From Posidonia oceanica (lineage: Eukaryota; Streptophyta; Magnoliopsida; Alismatales; Posidoniaceae), in contig JAZBRS010000059.1 in assembly GCA_037176725.1 (NCBI GenBank), positions 11,333,001-11,397,000 on the forward strand: a DNA stretch of 64,000 bases, in the 5' to 3' direction. Below are positions 53,276 through 64,000 of this stretch, in pieces. The first letter of the stretch is position 1; the number at the start of each line of letters is the position of its first letter. The translations under genes were made by a program, and so were the position numbers. The notes under the pieces are model-generated. The model made no database searches. It worked only from the letters and a program-made list of their open reading frames with translations, and was not told the DNA's origin.

Positions 53276-54232
53276 CTAGGGAGGCTGTGCTAGTTCTGGC
53301 TGGGGTCTGCCTTGCAGGCAGATGGGGGGTTGAGCCTCTGGTTGTATGGCGGGCCTCGCGGCAGTACGCTCCGGCTTGGCATCCAGTCGGATCATGTGAA
53401 TTCCCAACTCGGAGCTGGCAAGCGCCGCAAGATAAAGAGAAGAGGAGACAGGTACAGAAAGATCCTGAATCAGACCCGAAGGGTCCACCACAGACGTAGC
53501 GGGCCCAGAGGGGAAGAGAGAGTGCACACCTGAAGTCCCCGCGCCTCCTGGGCCAGAATGCTCAGGCAGGGGCTGGTGGATGATGCTTGGATTATGAGGA
53601 GCTGCTCCTAATGCAGAGGGGGATGCTGGTGGAGGGGTGGAAGAAGATGCTGCCTCTCGAGTGTTGATACTGATGACCTTCCGATCAATCAGGTCCTGCA
53701 CGGCTCCCCGCAGAGTGAAGCAATTATTCGTCGAGTGCCCGACTACTTGATGAAAATCACAGAAGTGATCCGTCCTGTACCACCTTGGAAGAGGATTCAG
53801 TGGTGGGCGGATTTCGGGGAGCGTGAGGAGTGACATGACCTTGGGAAGAACAACGCTCAACGGCTCTACAAGCTGAGTGTAGTTGTGTTGAGGGTGGGGC
53901 CGTCTCTGCCCTTGGTTTTGTCCTTGCCGAACCGATGGGGCTGAGTAGACCGGTCGGGCGGTGGTGGTGATCTGTGGTGTGTGAGGTGCACTAGGTGTAG
54001 GTGCATACACTACTTGATTCGGGTCGGGCGGAGCTACCACGTGAACAGGAGCGGCAGGAGAGTCGACATAAGCAACTACGGGCCACGGGGAATCCCTCCT
54101 CCTGGGGTTGTTGTTGTTACCGCCGCCGTTGTTGTTAGTGTTGCTACTGCTACCGCCACCGCTGGGGGATGTGGCTTGCTTGGCGAAGATAGAGAGCGCT
54201 GGGAAATTGCCGCTCCGAAGGGTGCTCTCCAC
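53276..54232 (-). CDS. Element C gag, C-terminal half with zinc-knuckle-like motif
   Basis: 318 open codons: an Asn/Ser/Gly-rich stretch, VYAPTPSAPHTPQI, LVEPLSVVLPKVMSLLTLPEIR, then FCDFHQVVGHSTNNCFTL with intact C-x2-H-x4-H-x4-C, LIDRKVISINT, and a Pro/Ala/Ser-rich tail with HSLFPSGPATSVVDPSG. It is one frame with the capsid part upstream. Confidence 0.85.
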   Translation of the reverse strand: MESTLRSGNFPALSIFAKQATSPSGGGSSSNTNNNGGGNNNNPRRRDSPWPVVAYVDSPAAPVHVVAPPDPNQVVYAPTPSAPHTPQITTTARPVYSAPSVRQGQNQGQRRPHPQHNYTQLVEPLSVVLPKVMSLLTLPEIRPPLNPLPRWYRTDHFCDFHQVVGHSTNNCFTLRGAVQDLIDRKVISINTREAASSSTPPPASPSALGAAPHNPSIIHQPLPEHSGPGGAGTSGVHSLFPSGPATSVVDPSGLIQDLSVPVSSSLYLAALASSELGIHMIRLDAKPERTAARPAIQPEAQPPICLQGRPQPELAQPP

Positions 54233-55774
54233 GCGTGTGCTGACCCAAATCAGAGATGCAAAGCTAGTGATAGCCTGAATGGCAAGCAGAGCGCCAGTGG
54301 ATGGTTGCGTGCCCCTAATGATAATCTCGATAGATTCCTCGTCAGAGGGTCTATCGCGAACCTGTGCAGCTAGGGCGCACCAACGGCCGACGTACTCCCC
54401 GAACGGCTCGTTGTTCCTCTACTTGAGAGCGACGAGGTCCTCACGCTTAGGGACCAGGTCAAGATTGAAGGAATACTGTTCTAGGAACGCCCTGCCTAGG
54501 TCGTTCCAAGTCTTAATGGTGGCCATATCAAGTGACGTGAACCACTTGAGGGCCGGGCCAGTCAGACTTTTTTGAAACAGGCGGATCAGTAACCTGTCAT
54601 CAGCCTAAAGCTGAGCCAAGTCTCCGCAATACGCCTTCAAATGGGCGATGGGGCAGCCCCTACCATTGTATTTGTCAAATGCCGGGATCTTGAATTTCGG
54701 TGGGAGTACCGCCTCTAGAAAGCAACAGAGGTCTCAGAACTGGTAGGAGTGGAAGTCCACACCCTGCACTTGTCGAAGTGCCTTCTCTAGGACGGCGAAC
54801 CTGTCGTCGTTAGATCCTGAAGTTGCTGCCAAAGGAGATGGGACAGCAGGGGTGGGGACTGCATACGCCGTTTGGGTCGCACCAAGGTGCTCCTCCGGAT
54901 CCACCATTGCGTCGCCTGGTGAAGCAATGGGATGGCCGGCATATCCATGCAGATGTGCAGTGGGTGCAATGGGTGGTGTGAAGTATGCAGGGGGAGGGAA
55001 TTGCTGATGCACTGGATGGGGATATGCAGGATGCGGTGTAGTGAATCGTGGAGATTGTGGGAGCAACAGCTGCTACAATGGCACGGTGCCAGGCAGCGAG
55101 CCAGAGAAATGCTATGCTCGAACCAGCCTGAGGGGCTGGCCACCAGATGGGGGAGGTGCATGCTATGTAGTGAATGAAGTGTGTGCAGCAGGGGGAGGCT
55201 GCGCCCCTATCACCGGAGTAGAGAGCAGTTGGGGTGATGGCCGGGGCGGCAAAGCAGTAGGGAATGCCTGGAGAGTAGGAACAGAATGCAGAGGGACCTC
55301 AGGTGTAGAAGGAACTGGAGGAGGGCAGGCAGACAAAGCCAGGCCCTGAAAGATCTGGGCAAGCTCCGCCAAGCACTGGTACCGCTCTTCAGGGGTTCCG
55401 TTAGTGGGAATACTGAATTGCAGTGTCGGCGAGGGACCAGACGGGGAGGACTCAGACTGTCCAGGAGGATAAGATCCTAAGGCGGAAGTCGCCGCAGCAG
55501 GGTGGGCGTCAGAAGTGACAAAACCCAAGGAAGGAGGGGGCGAAGGCGCCTCAGGAGCGCGGGCATAGGTCACCAAGACAGGATCGGTGATCAGGTCCTG
55601 AGTAGTGTGAGTCTGCCACTACCCCACAGGATGCTGGGCTACCCTAGGCAACAGAGGGGGAAACCCTAGAGTCACCGAAGGCACAAGAGGAATGGAAACA
55701 ATGGTCGGAGGGACCGAAACAGAACCCTTCGGAACAACAGGAGTGAGTAAAGGTTCATGAGTGCGCTGGGCCAT
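54233..55774 (-). pseudogene. Element C gag N-terminal and capsid region
   Basis: The start at 55774 (MAQRTH) agrees with A and B. Everything to 53276 is in one frame, broken by stops near 55619, 55081, 54734, 54607 and 54421. The capsid part is recognised by FDKYNGRGCPIAHLKAYCG, LFQKSLTGPALKWFTSLD, FLEQYSFNLDLV and FGEYVGRWCALAAQVRDRPS. The first stop (GTGGGGTAGTGGCAGAC, 55619) is shared with element B. No frameshift is needed to join the pieces. Confidence 0.75.
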
Positions 55775-57097
55775 GGCTGACCAAGAGCGGGTAAGAACTG
55801 GGCCGCGACGGAAGGGTGAAGAAAGACGCCTAGGAGGAGCTATATTCGTGAAGACGAATAGCTCCGGGGAGGGAGGGTCGAGAACAGAAGATGCAGCAGA
55901 GACGTCAGTGAAGCGAAACACTCAAGCCCCGACAAGGGAACTCGCTCACTGATCTCTGTTGCAAACAAACAAACAGGTGTTAGAACCTGAAGGAAAAAGC
56001 AAATGTTTAGTTGGTGATATGAATGCAATCATGCAGATGGTATGCTATCTAGCATGCTCTCTCTCACCAATCTAGTGTGTCCTAGTAGGTTGTCTACTTC
56101 GGACTCACAAGTGTGCGGGTCACCGACTCAATCAGAAAATAAGGCTCTCGTCTAGACCCTGGCCCAGAGCTCAGGTATGATGAGTGGTGCTGTAGTGGCC
56201 TTGACCCTACCTAAGCATGGGCTGTACCCGCAAGCAACACCGACACGATCCTTGACAAGGGAGGACAGACCGATCAACTTGTCCTGTGCCAAAGCAGCTG
56301 AACAAGAGACCGGGACCGTCCTTCTCAAACTAATAGGTAGACTCAGGGATGAGAAGATGCATGTCCTATATGATGCTTCATGCAAAATGATTAAAGTCTT
56401 TTAATCTTGCGCATTTTATTAACCCAAGGGGTGAAGGTGTGTTGAGGTCTCTAGTGGATCCTAGATGTGGCTTTTACTTGCTGTTTTTATTTGCCAAGGG
56501 AGGGGGAGCAACATGTCCCTAGTTGTTCCTAATCCTAAAGCGAAAGGGGAACAAAACACCCAATCATGGCAAGTAATCAACACACAACACTTCAAAAAGC
56601 ATGGTCATGTTATGTGCTAAGTGTATATGGACATGATAGTGGAAAGAAACACTTAGCATGCCAAAAGGCATAGCATGCGTGGCATGTGCATGTGCAGTGG
56701 CATAGCAAGGGTGTAAAACAAAGCAATTACCAGTCAAAAGGCATATATAGGTGCCAAACAAGTATTTAGACATGTATTATGCGAGAAAATAAAATAACAA
56801 TAAGCCAGCAGGTAAATATGTAAAGAATAGGTAAACAATAGAGCATGTAAAGGTAAAGCGGGTAATAAAGCAAGGTAAATAGGTAGGGCAAGCAAAAATA
56901 AAGCAAGCAAAAAGCCAGAGAAGAGAGCCAGAGTCTGAATCCTTAGCAAAGTCACCACTGTGCGACCTGCAGGGAATCAAGACAGGCGGACAAGCAAGTA
57001 GGCAAGGCAAAAGCACAAGGCAAGCAAAGACACAAAGGCAAGCAAAGATGCGAAGGCAAGCGAGCGAAAGCCAAAAGCGAAAGCTGGAGTCTAGAAA
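55775..57097 (-). other. Element C untranslated leader
   Basis: No gene seen. It is colinear with the leaders of A and B. It includes an older PBS-like site at 56940-56957 followed by an LTR-end-like CTGTGCGACC, and A/G-rich low-complexity sequence (56800-57080). Confidence 0.7.
56940..56957 (-). other. Second, degenerate PBS-like site in C's leader
   Basis: The plus-strand TCCTTAGCAAAGTCACCA resembles the PBS complement TCCCCAACAGAGTCGCCA at 57098-57115, with the same AGTCTGAA/AGTCTAGAA lead and CTGTG after it. It looks like a duplicated PBS/LTR junction. Confidence 0.55.
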
Positions 57098-57115
57098 TCC
57101 CCAACAGAGTCGCCA
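57098..57115 (-). other. Primer-binding site of element C
   Basis: The minus strand reads TGGCGACTCTGTTGGGGA, one difference from A's tRNA-Arg-type PBS, with a 3-nt spacer to the LTR end at 57119. Confidence 0.85.
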
Positions 57116-57118
57116 GCC

Positions 57119-60100
57119 TGTGAATGTGCCTTTCTCTTCAAGGCTCGGACCGGAGAGGGCCCGAAAAAGAGAGGTTTTCATGGATGGAGCGACGCGGAGG
57201 AGGGAAAGATAAAGGAAAAAAAAGGAGAGTCGCCACTTAGTCTATTCAATCGGGAGACAAGGAAAACCGGGGATATGCATGAAGAACATGCAAAACCACA
57301 CAAGAAGATGCAGTTCAATGCAAATGCTATGCAAAGAGGATGTCTCATACCAAGGACGAGGGCAAAAGGATCATTGTGGGCCAGAGAAAGGGTAAGGATT
57401 CCTGTTACACGCGGGAAAGGTGTTAGGCACCCCTGACACGCCCGAGAAGCGGTCTTTCTAGGCTTATGCTCGCTTTTGAAGGGAAATGCATGCTTTGAAT
57501 GCCTAAATGCCATGAATGACTAAGTGGATGCTCAAGGGTGTGCTCTAAGTGTTGGAATGCAATGCAAGGAATTAAACGTGCAATCTAAGTGCTCAACAGC
57601 GCTGTCTGTGTTCCGAACCAGGCGAAACCCTGGTTCGTGAGAACTCCAGGCAGTAAGCATCACTGCCTATATGCAAATGCAGGCGATAAAATACGCAAAA
57701 CCATGCAATGCAGGTGACATGCAAGAGAAAACGGCATAAAATACGCAAAACGATGCGGGAAACGGAAGCAGCACGCGAAACGGTGCAAGATAACAAGATC
57801 GGCATGCAAAACGGTGCAAAAGACGTAGCGACATGCAAAACGATGCAAGAAAGCAAAGCGGGCATGCAAAACAGTGCCGAAACAAGAGCGACCATGCGAA
57901 GCGGTGCGAGAAAACAAAGCGGCACGTGAAACGGTGCAAGAAAACAATGTAGGCGCGCGAAGCAGTGCCAAAACAGAGCAAGTATGCAAAACAGTGCAAG
58001 AAAACAAAGCGGGCACGTGAAGCGATGCCAAAACAGAGCGAGCATGCAAAACGGTGCAAGAAAACAAAGCGGGCACGCGAAGCGGTGCCAAAACAGAGTG
58101 TACGTGCAAAACAGCGCAAGAAACAAAGCATGTGTGCAAAACGATGCAAGAAACAATGCAGGCACGTAAAATGGTGCAGGAAGCAAGGGAAACAAACATC
58201 GGAAAAGCCACGCAATGCAGGGGTACGACAAGCAAAGACGAAGGCAAATTCGGGCAGAAAACAAGCGGTGCAAACGTAAAAGCAAAACATCAGAAAAGCC
58301 ACGCAATGCAGGGGTACGACAAGCAAAGACGAAAGCAAATCCGAGCGGAAAACAAGCGATGCAGAAGTAAAAGCAAAACCTTGAAAAAAGCCACGCAATG
58401 CAAGGGTATAACAAGCAAAGGCGAAAGCAAATCTGGGTGAGGAAACAAGCGATGCAAAAGTAAAAGCAAAACCTCGAAAAAAGGCCACGCAATGCAGGGG
58501 TATGACAAGCAAAGGGGAAGATTAGACGACATGACAGGTGTCAACCGAGTAGTTAGGGCTGCCAACCCGAATGCAAAGGAGAGATAAGCGGTGCGAGTGT
58601 AAGAACAAGACACCGGAAGAACCACACAATGCAGGTGTGAAGACCTGCAAAAGGGAGAGGAAGCAAGTGGAGGGATCGCCACTATTCTGTGATCGTTTCC
58701 CACTAAACCGTCCCACGATGTGTCTCACACGCTACCCAAAGCTCACTGTGCAATCAGATCGCGGAAAAGGGGGAAGAAGACCGCAGTTAGTAGCGAATCT
58801 GAGGGAAAACTTAACCCAAAACACTTGTGAGTACGTGAAGAGGGGAGACAGAGTTGATAGACGAAGGGGGAGGCCCTAATCTACATGCTCGGAAAACGAG
58901 ACGTGAAAACAATGCATGAAGTACAAATGGTGTGCAAATGAATGCTGTGCAAGGGTTCACAAGGACTTACTTTGGAGATTTGAGGCCTGATCTGAGAAGT
59001 GCTTGGTCCATGCTGAAGAGCGCTCCACCAGGGTCGTCCAGGTAACTTGGCTGCGAAGATCTGACGGTCGGATCAGAAGATATCCCAGCTTCAAGGCAGA
59101 GGGGCCAGAACAGGGGAGAAAAATGGATCTAAGTGTAAAAGAGGTCCTAGGGGTGTGCAAAACAGGTCCTCCCATGTAAATGGGAGCTAAGTGTGCTCAA
59201 AAGTGTCCTAGGAGACTGAGTGCAGTAAAAAAGGAGTGCAATGTATGCAAAAAATGCAAAGGGGGAGGACCTATGTGCAAATAGGAAGAGTGTAGGGGTT
59301 TATGTGCAAATTAACCCTAAATGCATGCAAAAGAGTGCAAATGTGTGCAAGGGTGCTAATGTAGGGATGCATGGACTAAATGCAAGGTTAATTAGGGCAG
59401 GTGTGTGCAAAAATGCAAGAAAAGGGGTCTAAGTGCAATTTTCAGAAAACTTAGGGACCTAAACGTAAAAAACCAGTAAACGGGCACAAATCCCAAAAGA
59501 GAACCCACAGGGGAGTCTCCTGCAACCTTGGAAAAGTTCGGACAGAAGAAACAAAGCCAAGAAACATTAAAAAAAAAACCATAAAAGGTGGTCCCAGGGA
59601 CCTATGTGCAAATTCCAAGAAAACCAGGGCCAAATAACAAATCTAGGAAGAAAATAAGCATGTACAGTCACAGTGGTGTTTGAAAACTTGGGTGCAACCT
59701 AAACAGGCTCTAGGTTTGAAAGCAAGGCCAAGAGAAAACCACATGAAAGTAAAACACAATGGGAGGACCTCTGTGCAATAAAACAAAACAGGAGGGCTTT
59801 CTTGCAAAAAGGAAACACACATATTCAAAGCTCAGAGGGACCCAAAGGCAAATAAACTAAGATCAGGGGCTCTTTTACAATTTTTAAAGCAAAAAAGGGA
59901 GTAAGGATGCATGCTGTGTGGACCTAGATGCAATAATCTAAACCTAATGTGATTTCATGCAATGCAGTATGATAAAAAGGGAAAAATCAAATGAAAATAA
60001 ACTGTGGAGGACCTAAATGCAAGAGTGAGTAAATGCAAGGGGTTGGATGCAAAAAGCCAGAAAACCACAACATGCTGAGGACCAGAAAGTAAATAAATAA

Positions 60101-63100
60101 AGAAAGGGTATTTTTTATTAATGTTGCATGCAGTTAGCTTAGGGATTAAATGAGAAAATCAAATAAAAAAAGGACTAAGTTGCAGATATAGATAGCACAG
60201 GGATTAGGCTGCAAAATGCCCAAATAAACGCATGGTATTTAACATGGCAGTGGACCTAAGTGCAAGAAAAAGAAAACTTAAGGTCCAAACAATAATATTA
60301 ACATGATTTCCATTACTGAAATAAATAACAAACTATACACATGCACAGTAAAATGATTAAATGAAGGACTGGCATGCAAATAATAAAAGCTAACGTACTT
60401 TATGCTAATGTAAATAAAAACAAAAAAAGTGAAATAAAGCTACAGTATCATGCGGAAGATAAAACGCAACGCTGAAGGTCTGCGCGCGCGGTGACGTCGC
60501 CGGGGAAGAAGCAGAGGTCCGACGACCTCAGGAGGAGAGCACAGGCAACGAAAAGTAAATAGGAAAAGCCCGGAGGCAAGAGGGGGTTCAGGTGAACCCC
60601 CAGGGAAAGAAAACTACCTGTGGTGTCGTCCGGAGCAAGCTGACGACGCAAGGATGGCCGGCGCTCTAAGACAGAACCAGAGAATGCTGTTGAAGCGGCC
60701 GCGGAGCTCGGCGACGGGTCCGGCGCGATCGTGGGAGCAAGGCGGAGCTTTCTGGACGGAGAGAAGGTGGTTGCGCTGCGTCAGGTCCGCAGGTGATTCG
60801 AGCACTGGAACCAAAGGGTGTCAGGGACTGTCTAGGTGTTCCGGAGCTCTGGAAGCAGTGGGGAGGATTGGGTTCACTCGAGTGAACTCACAGGATGCTC
60901 TCTGGATGCTTGGAATGGAGTGTGGCGGCCTGGAACGGGAAGAATTGCATTGGTTTGGTTTGGGTCGTTTTTGGGTCCAAGTGAATGTCAGGCCACAGAG
61001 GGGATGTGAGGGCAATTGGGGGCTATCGGACGCGAGGTGGGGAGTGGCTCGAGGTCTAGAAGGCTGGCAGGGGCTTGAGCAACGAAGTCGTTGCTCAAAC
61101 CAAAGAATCTGGCAAGCTCTGGGTTGTGGCAGTCTCAGTGGGTGAGAGGTGAAGCCGGACGGTGGTGACGCGGGCTATGGTGATGGCCGTGACCGTTAGG
61201 AGGGGGGCTAGGTTCGAGGCTGGCCACAGAAGTCGCGGGGGCGTCAAGAGGGAGTTAATGGGGGGTGGACTGTGATGAGTGGTGAGCTGGGTTTGGTTTG
61301 AAATGAGCTGGAGGGGCTGCTGGGGCTTTGATCCAGTCTAGAGGGGAAGCTTGGGTTCAAGAAGGTGGTCTGGGTTTGGTCTGAGGGAGAGGAGAGGTGT
61401 TGGTTTGATCGGATTTTGGTTTGGGAGGGAATGGGTTCGTTTTTTGGTTTTGCTGGTAAGGTTGGTTTTGTAGAGGGTAGGAAGGTGGCCTGATCTGGGT
61501 TCGAAGGATTGGGTTTGGTAGCTGCTGTTTGGTTTTTTTCAGGTGAGGTCTGGGTGTTGGTTTTGCAGTTGATTTAGGTGCTTGAATGGGGGTTTGGTTT
61601 TGCAGAAGAGGTTGGGATTGGGTGAGCTGGGTTTGGCTTTGGAATGGTTGAGCTTGGGTCCGGTTTTGCAGAAGAGATGGAGGCAGAGAAGGCTGCTGGC
61701 ATTCGGGTGTTGGTTTTTTGGTTTTCAGAGGGGGATTGGGCGGGAGAGAAGGAGTGAAAAAAGGAAGAAGAAGGAGGAAATGAGACTGGGGTGGAATGGG
61801 CCTGACCGGGCTCAATAGGAAAAGAAAGAAAAAAAAAGAAAGAAAGGAAGAAAAGAAGAAAGGGAAAGGTAAAAGGGAAATAAGAAGAGAATAGAATAAA
61901 TAAAAATAAAAATAAAATAGAAAAGGATGGGAAAAGCTTTTTAGGATAGTTGTGTTTTAAGTTAGGACTTTGATTAAGTTTTTAATGATTGTTTTTTGAT
62001 TAGTTAGTTAGGATTAAAGAGTTTTAGTTTTGATTAGGGTTTTCTTCCCTTCAAATTGTTTTTGATTTTGTTTAATTGTTTGTTAAGTTTTTTAAATTGT
62101 TTTTTAATCATGTTTTTCTTGTTAAATATTTGGGATTTTGATTAGGGTTTTTTAAGGATTGTTTTAGATTAATTAAGGTGAGTTTTAGCTTTTGATTTTA
62201 ATCTTTTAAGATTTTGTTTAAGTTTCCTTTTAGATTCGATTTTGATTTTTGCTTGTTAAGTTCTTTTTTAATATATTTTTTGTTGAGTTTTTTCTTGTTA
62301 GGTTTTTTAATCAAGTGTTTTTAGATTTTTGATTGTTTTTTTTCCTTTTTAATTAAGTTTTCAAATTGTTTCCTTTTAGGATTGTTAAGTTAAGTTTTTC
62401 CTTCTTAATTACTTGCCTTAGCATTTTTAATTGTTTCTTTTCTTTTTAGGAATTATTTTTTGATTGTTTTTGTAGGGTTTTTACTTTTGCTTGTTTTGAT
62501 CACATTTTGGTTTTTTCCTTGATTTTGCAGTATTTTCTTTTTGTTTGTTTTGCATATTTTAGATTGCATTCTTGGTTTTTGGTTTTAGTTGGGTTTGATT
62601 AGGTTTTTGTTTTTAATTGTTTGTTTAATGTTTTTAAATTATTTCTTTTAGGATTTTGATTTGTTTTTCTTTCATTTTAGAGTTTTAAAGGTTTTTAAGG
62701 ATTTTTTAGGGATTTAGTAGAAGAGAGGAAAGGAAAAGAAAAAGGAAGAAGAAAGAGGAGAATGAAGGAGTGGAGAAGAAAGAGAGGAGTTGAAAGAAAA
62801 TAATTTTTAGAAAATCAAGGAAAAAGCTAAAAATAAGATAAAAATACAAATAAGATTCAGAAGAGATAGATGCTCAAGGTGGGCTCATAACCAGGCAAGA
62901 AGAAGAGGGAGAAGGGAGTGAAAAGAAGGAGGATAATCAGGGGAGAGAGAGGAGAGAGAAAAGAATAATCCAGGAGAGAGAAAAGGATAATTTGGTGAAA
63001 TGAATGGGTTAAAGGTTTAGGAAAGAGGTGAAATTTGGGGAGTGTGTAGCCTAGCATCCCTAGTGTTGGACCTAAGGTTTGGGTTTGGATTTGGGAAGGT

Positions 63101-63392
63101 TTTGGAAGGGTTTTGAGGTGTAGAAAGAGGGTAGTTTTACCTAAGTTTCCTAGGGTTTTGGGAGTGGTTTGGGTTTGAATATTTGGGGGTTCTTTGGTAG
63201 GATTTAAGGAGGGTTTGGGTTTGGTTTGAAGGTTTGGTTTTAGGGAATGATAATGGTTTTGGAATGGGAGAAGATTTAGGGTTGAAGGAGGGTGAGCTAC
63301 CAGACTTCAGAACCAGTTCCAGAGTGCTTCCTGAGTGCTCCCAGAGTGCTCCCAGTTGGCTGAGACCCCTTGGTTAAAATGGGATGTCTATA
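57119..63392 (-). repeat. Element C 5' LTR (6.3 kb)
   Basis: Colinear with the 3' LTR from end to end: CACATTCACA end at 57119, minisatellite 57690-58190, 95-bp repeats 58200-58510, GTAAGT donor candidate from 58970, motif zone 59150-60400, GC-rich leader 60470-61830, AT-rich part 61900-63300. The minus-strand start is TATAGACATCCC, a mutated form of TGTAGACACCCC. It lacks a 54-bp segment present near 40223-40276, lost between two GGTTTTG(C/T)AGAGGGT copies. Confidence 0.92.
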
Positions 63393-64000
63393 GAATGAAA
63401 GATCATTCAACTAGGAAGACCAGGATAGCTAGATCGTGAAGATCCAACGGTCCGATCAAAAGTTATTCAGGTTTCAAGTCAGATGACTCAAGGGCCAGCA
63501 AAAGTGGACTAAGCAGGGGTCTAAGTGCAAAATGCTCCTAAGTGTGTGCAATGAGGGGTGTCCTATGTGCAATGAAGCTAAGGATGCCCAAAAGTTTGCA
63601 TGGGTGCAATATGCAATGATATGGGAGTGCTATGCATGCAAGAATGCAAATGCAGGGACCTATGTGCAATTAAAATAAATGCAGGGGCCTATGTGCAAAA
63701 ACATGGCAAAATACAATACAACAAAGTAAATGCATGCAGAAAAGGTAATGCAGCAATGCAACATGCAAGTAAGAGCAAAAGGCAGCATTAATTAAAAGAT
63801 GCATGCATTAATGCACGGAATGGACTTACATGCAGTTTTGAAAACATGCAGGGCCTAAGTGCAATGCAAAGCAGGCAAGCAGACAACAGTAGGTTTTAGG
63901 ACTAACATGCAATTAGAGCTGACTGTTGAATTTAAAATGCAAAGTAGGATGCAAGCATGAAGAAACTAAGCATAAGGACCTAGATGCAATTTTGAAAACA
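63393..64000 (-). repeat. Element B 5' LTR resumes after element C
   Basis: The first five bases are the right GAATG duplicate. The sequence then aligns with the part of C's LTR at 37760 onward (AAAGAGCGCTCCACCAGGG versus AAAGATCATTCAACTAGGA, then AGATCTGACGGTCGGATC versus AGATCCAACGGTCCGATC). Recurrent TGCAA/AGGACC-type motifs continue to the right edge. No gene. Confidence 0.82.

Larger units (their letters stand above)
35855..63392 (-). mobile_element. Element C: complete 27.5 kb Tat/Ogre-like retrotransposon
   Basis: Two colinear LTRs (35855-42190 and 57119-63392), PBS, PPT and a 5-bp target duplication define a complete insertion on the minus strand. Internal order from 57118: leader, gag, protease/G-patch, linker, RT, two RNase H domains, integrase, PMD-like ORF, hairpin array, PPT. 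In the LTR stretches I compared by eye the two copies differ by about one base in 30-60, so it is the youngest layer here. Gag-pol is nonetheless broken by stops, a frameshift near 50030 and a deletion near 48410. Confidence 0.93.

Overview
The window is plant nuclear DNA, most likely from a eudicot, made almost entirely of nested and adjacent giant Ty3/gypsy LTR retrotransposons. I see no host gene, rRNA, tRNA or CRISPR array. The coding domains fit the OTA/Tat (Ogre-like) branch: a DNG-type aspartic protease, a G-patch segment, reverse transcriptase with YVDD, two successive RNase H domains (the second of archaeal type) and an HHCC/DDE integrase. The primer-binding site TGGCGACTCTGCTGGGGA is complementary to a tRNA-Arg 3' end, as in Ogre elements. 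LTRs run from 2.9 to 6.3 kb. The species cannot be fixed from the sequence.

Layout, left to right. (1) 1-4728 is the 3' part of a plus-oriented LTR that runs off the left edge and cuts into element A's integrase. (2) Element A (minus strand) occupies 4729-17037: integrase, RNase H domains, RT, G-patch, protease, gag, leader, PBS at 14096-14113, and an LTR at 14120-17037. (3) Element B (minus strand) starts at 17038 with a polypurine tract abutting that same LTR. It continues with hairpin repeats, a plant-mobile-domain-like (PMD/DUF7745-like) ORF, integrase, RT, protease, gag, PBS at 34844-34861, and its own 5' LTR from 34863. (4) A 3.3 kb solo LTR (23913-27249) interrupts B's RT, with a 5-bp target duplication. 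(5) Element C (minus strand, 35855-63392, 27.5 kb) is complete, with two 6.3 kb LTRs and a GAATG target duplication. It is inserted in B's 5' LTR, which resumes at 63393 and runs off the right edge.

All three gag-pol genes are broken, mostly by in-frame stops of the CAG/CGA/TGG to TAG/TGA kind plus some indels, so no copy looks autonomous today. The best-preserved coding blocks are A's RNase H/integrase, A's RT, C's gag and C's protease/G-patch.

The most unusual content is non-coding. In B and C the stretch between integrase and 3' LTR carries a sense-strand PMD-like ORF followed by arrays of short hairpins. B and C have amplified different hairpin units, and B's show compensatory stem changes. 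The solo LTR carries seven dispersed blocks of back-to-back hairpins with 8-nt arms and a nearly invariant 13-nt spacer. Element A's LTR carries 222-bp tandem copies built around triple 13-bp repeats. Several LTRs also contain degenerate PBS-like sequences near their 3' ends, as if LTR boundaries had moved outward more than once.
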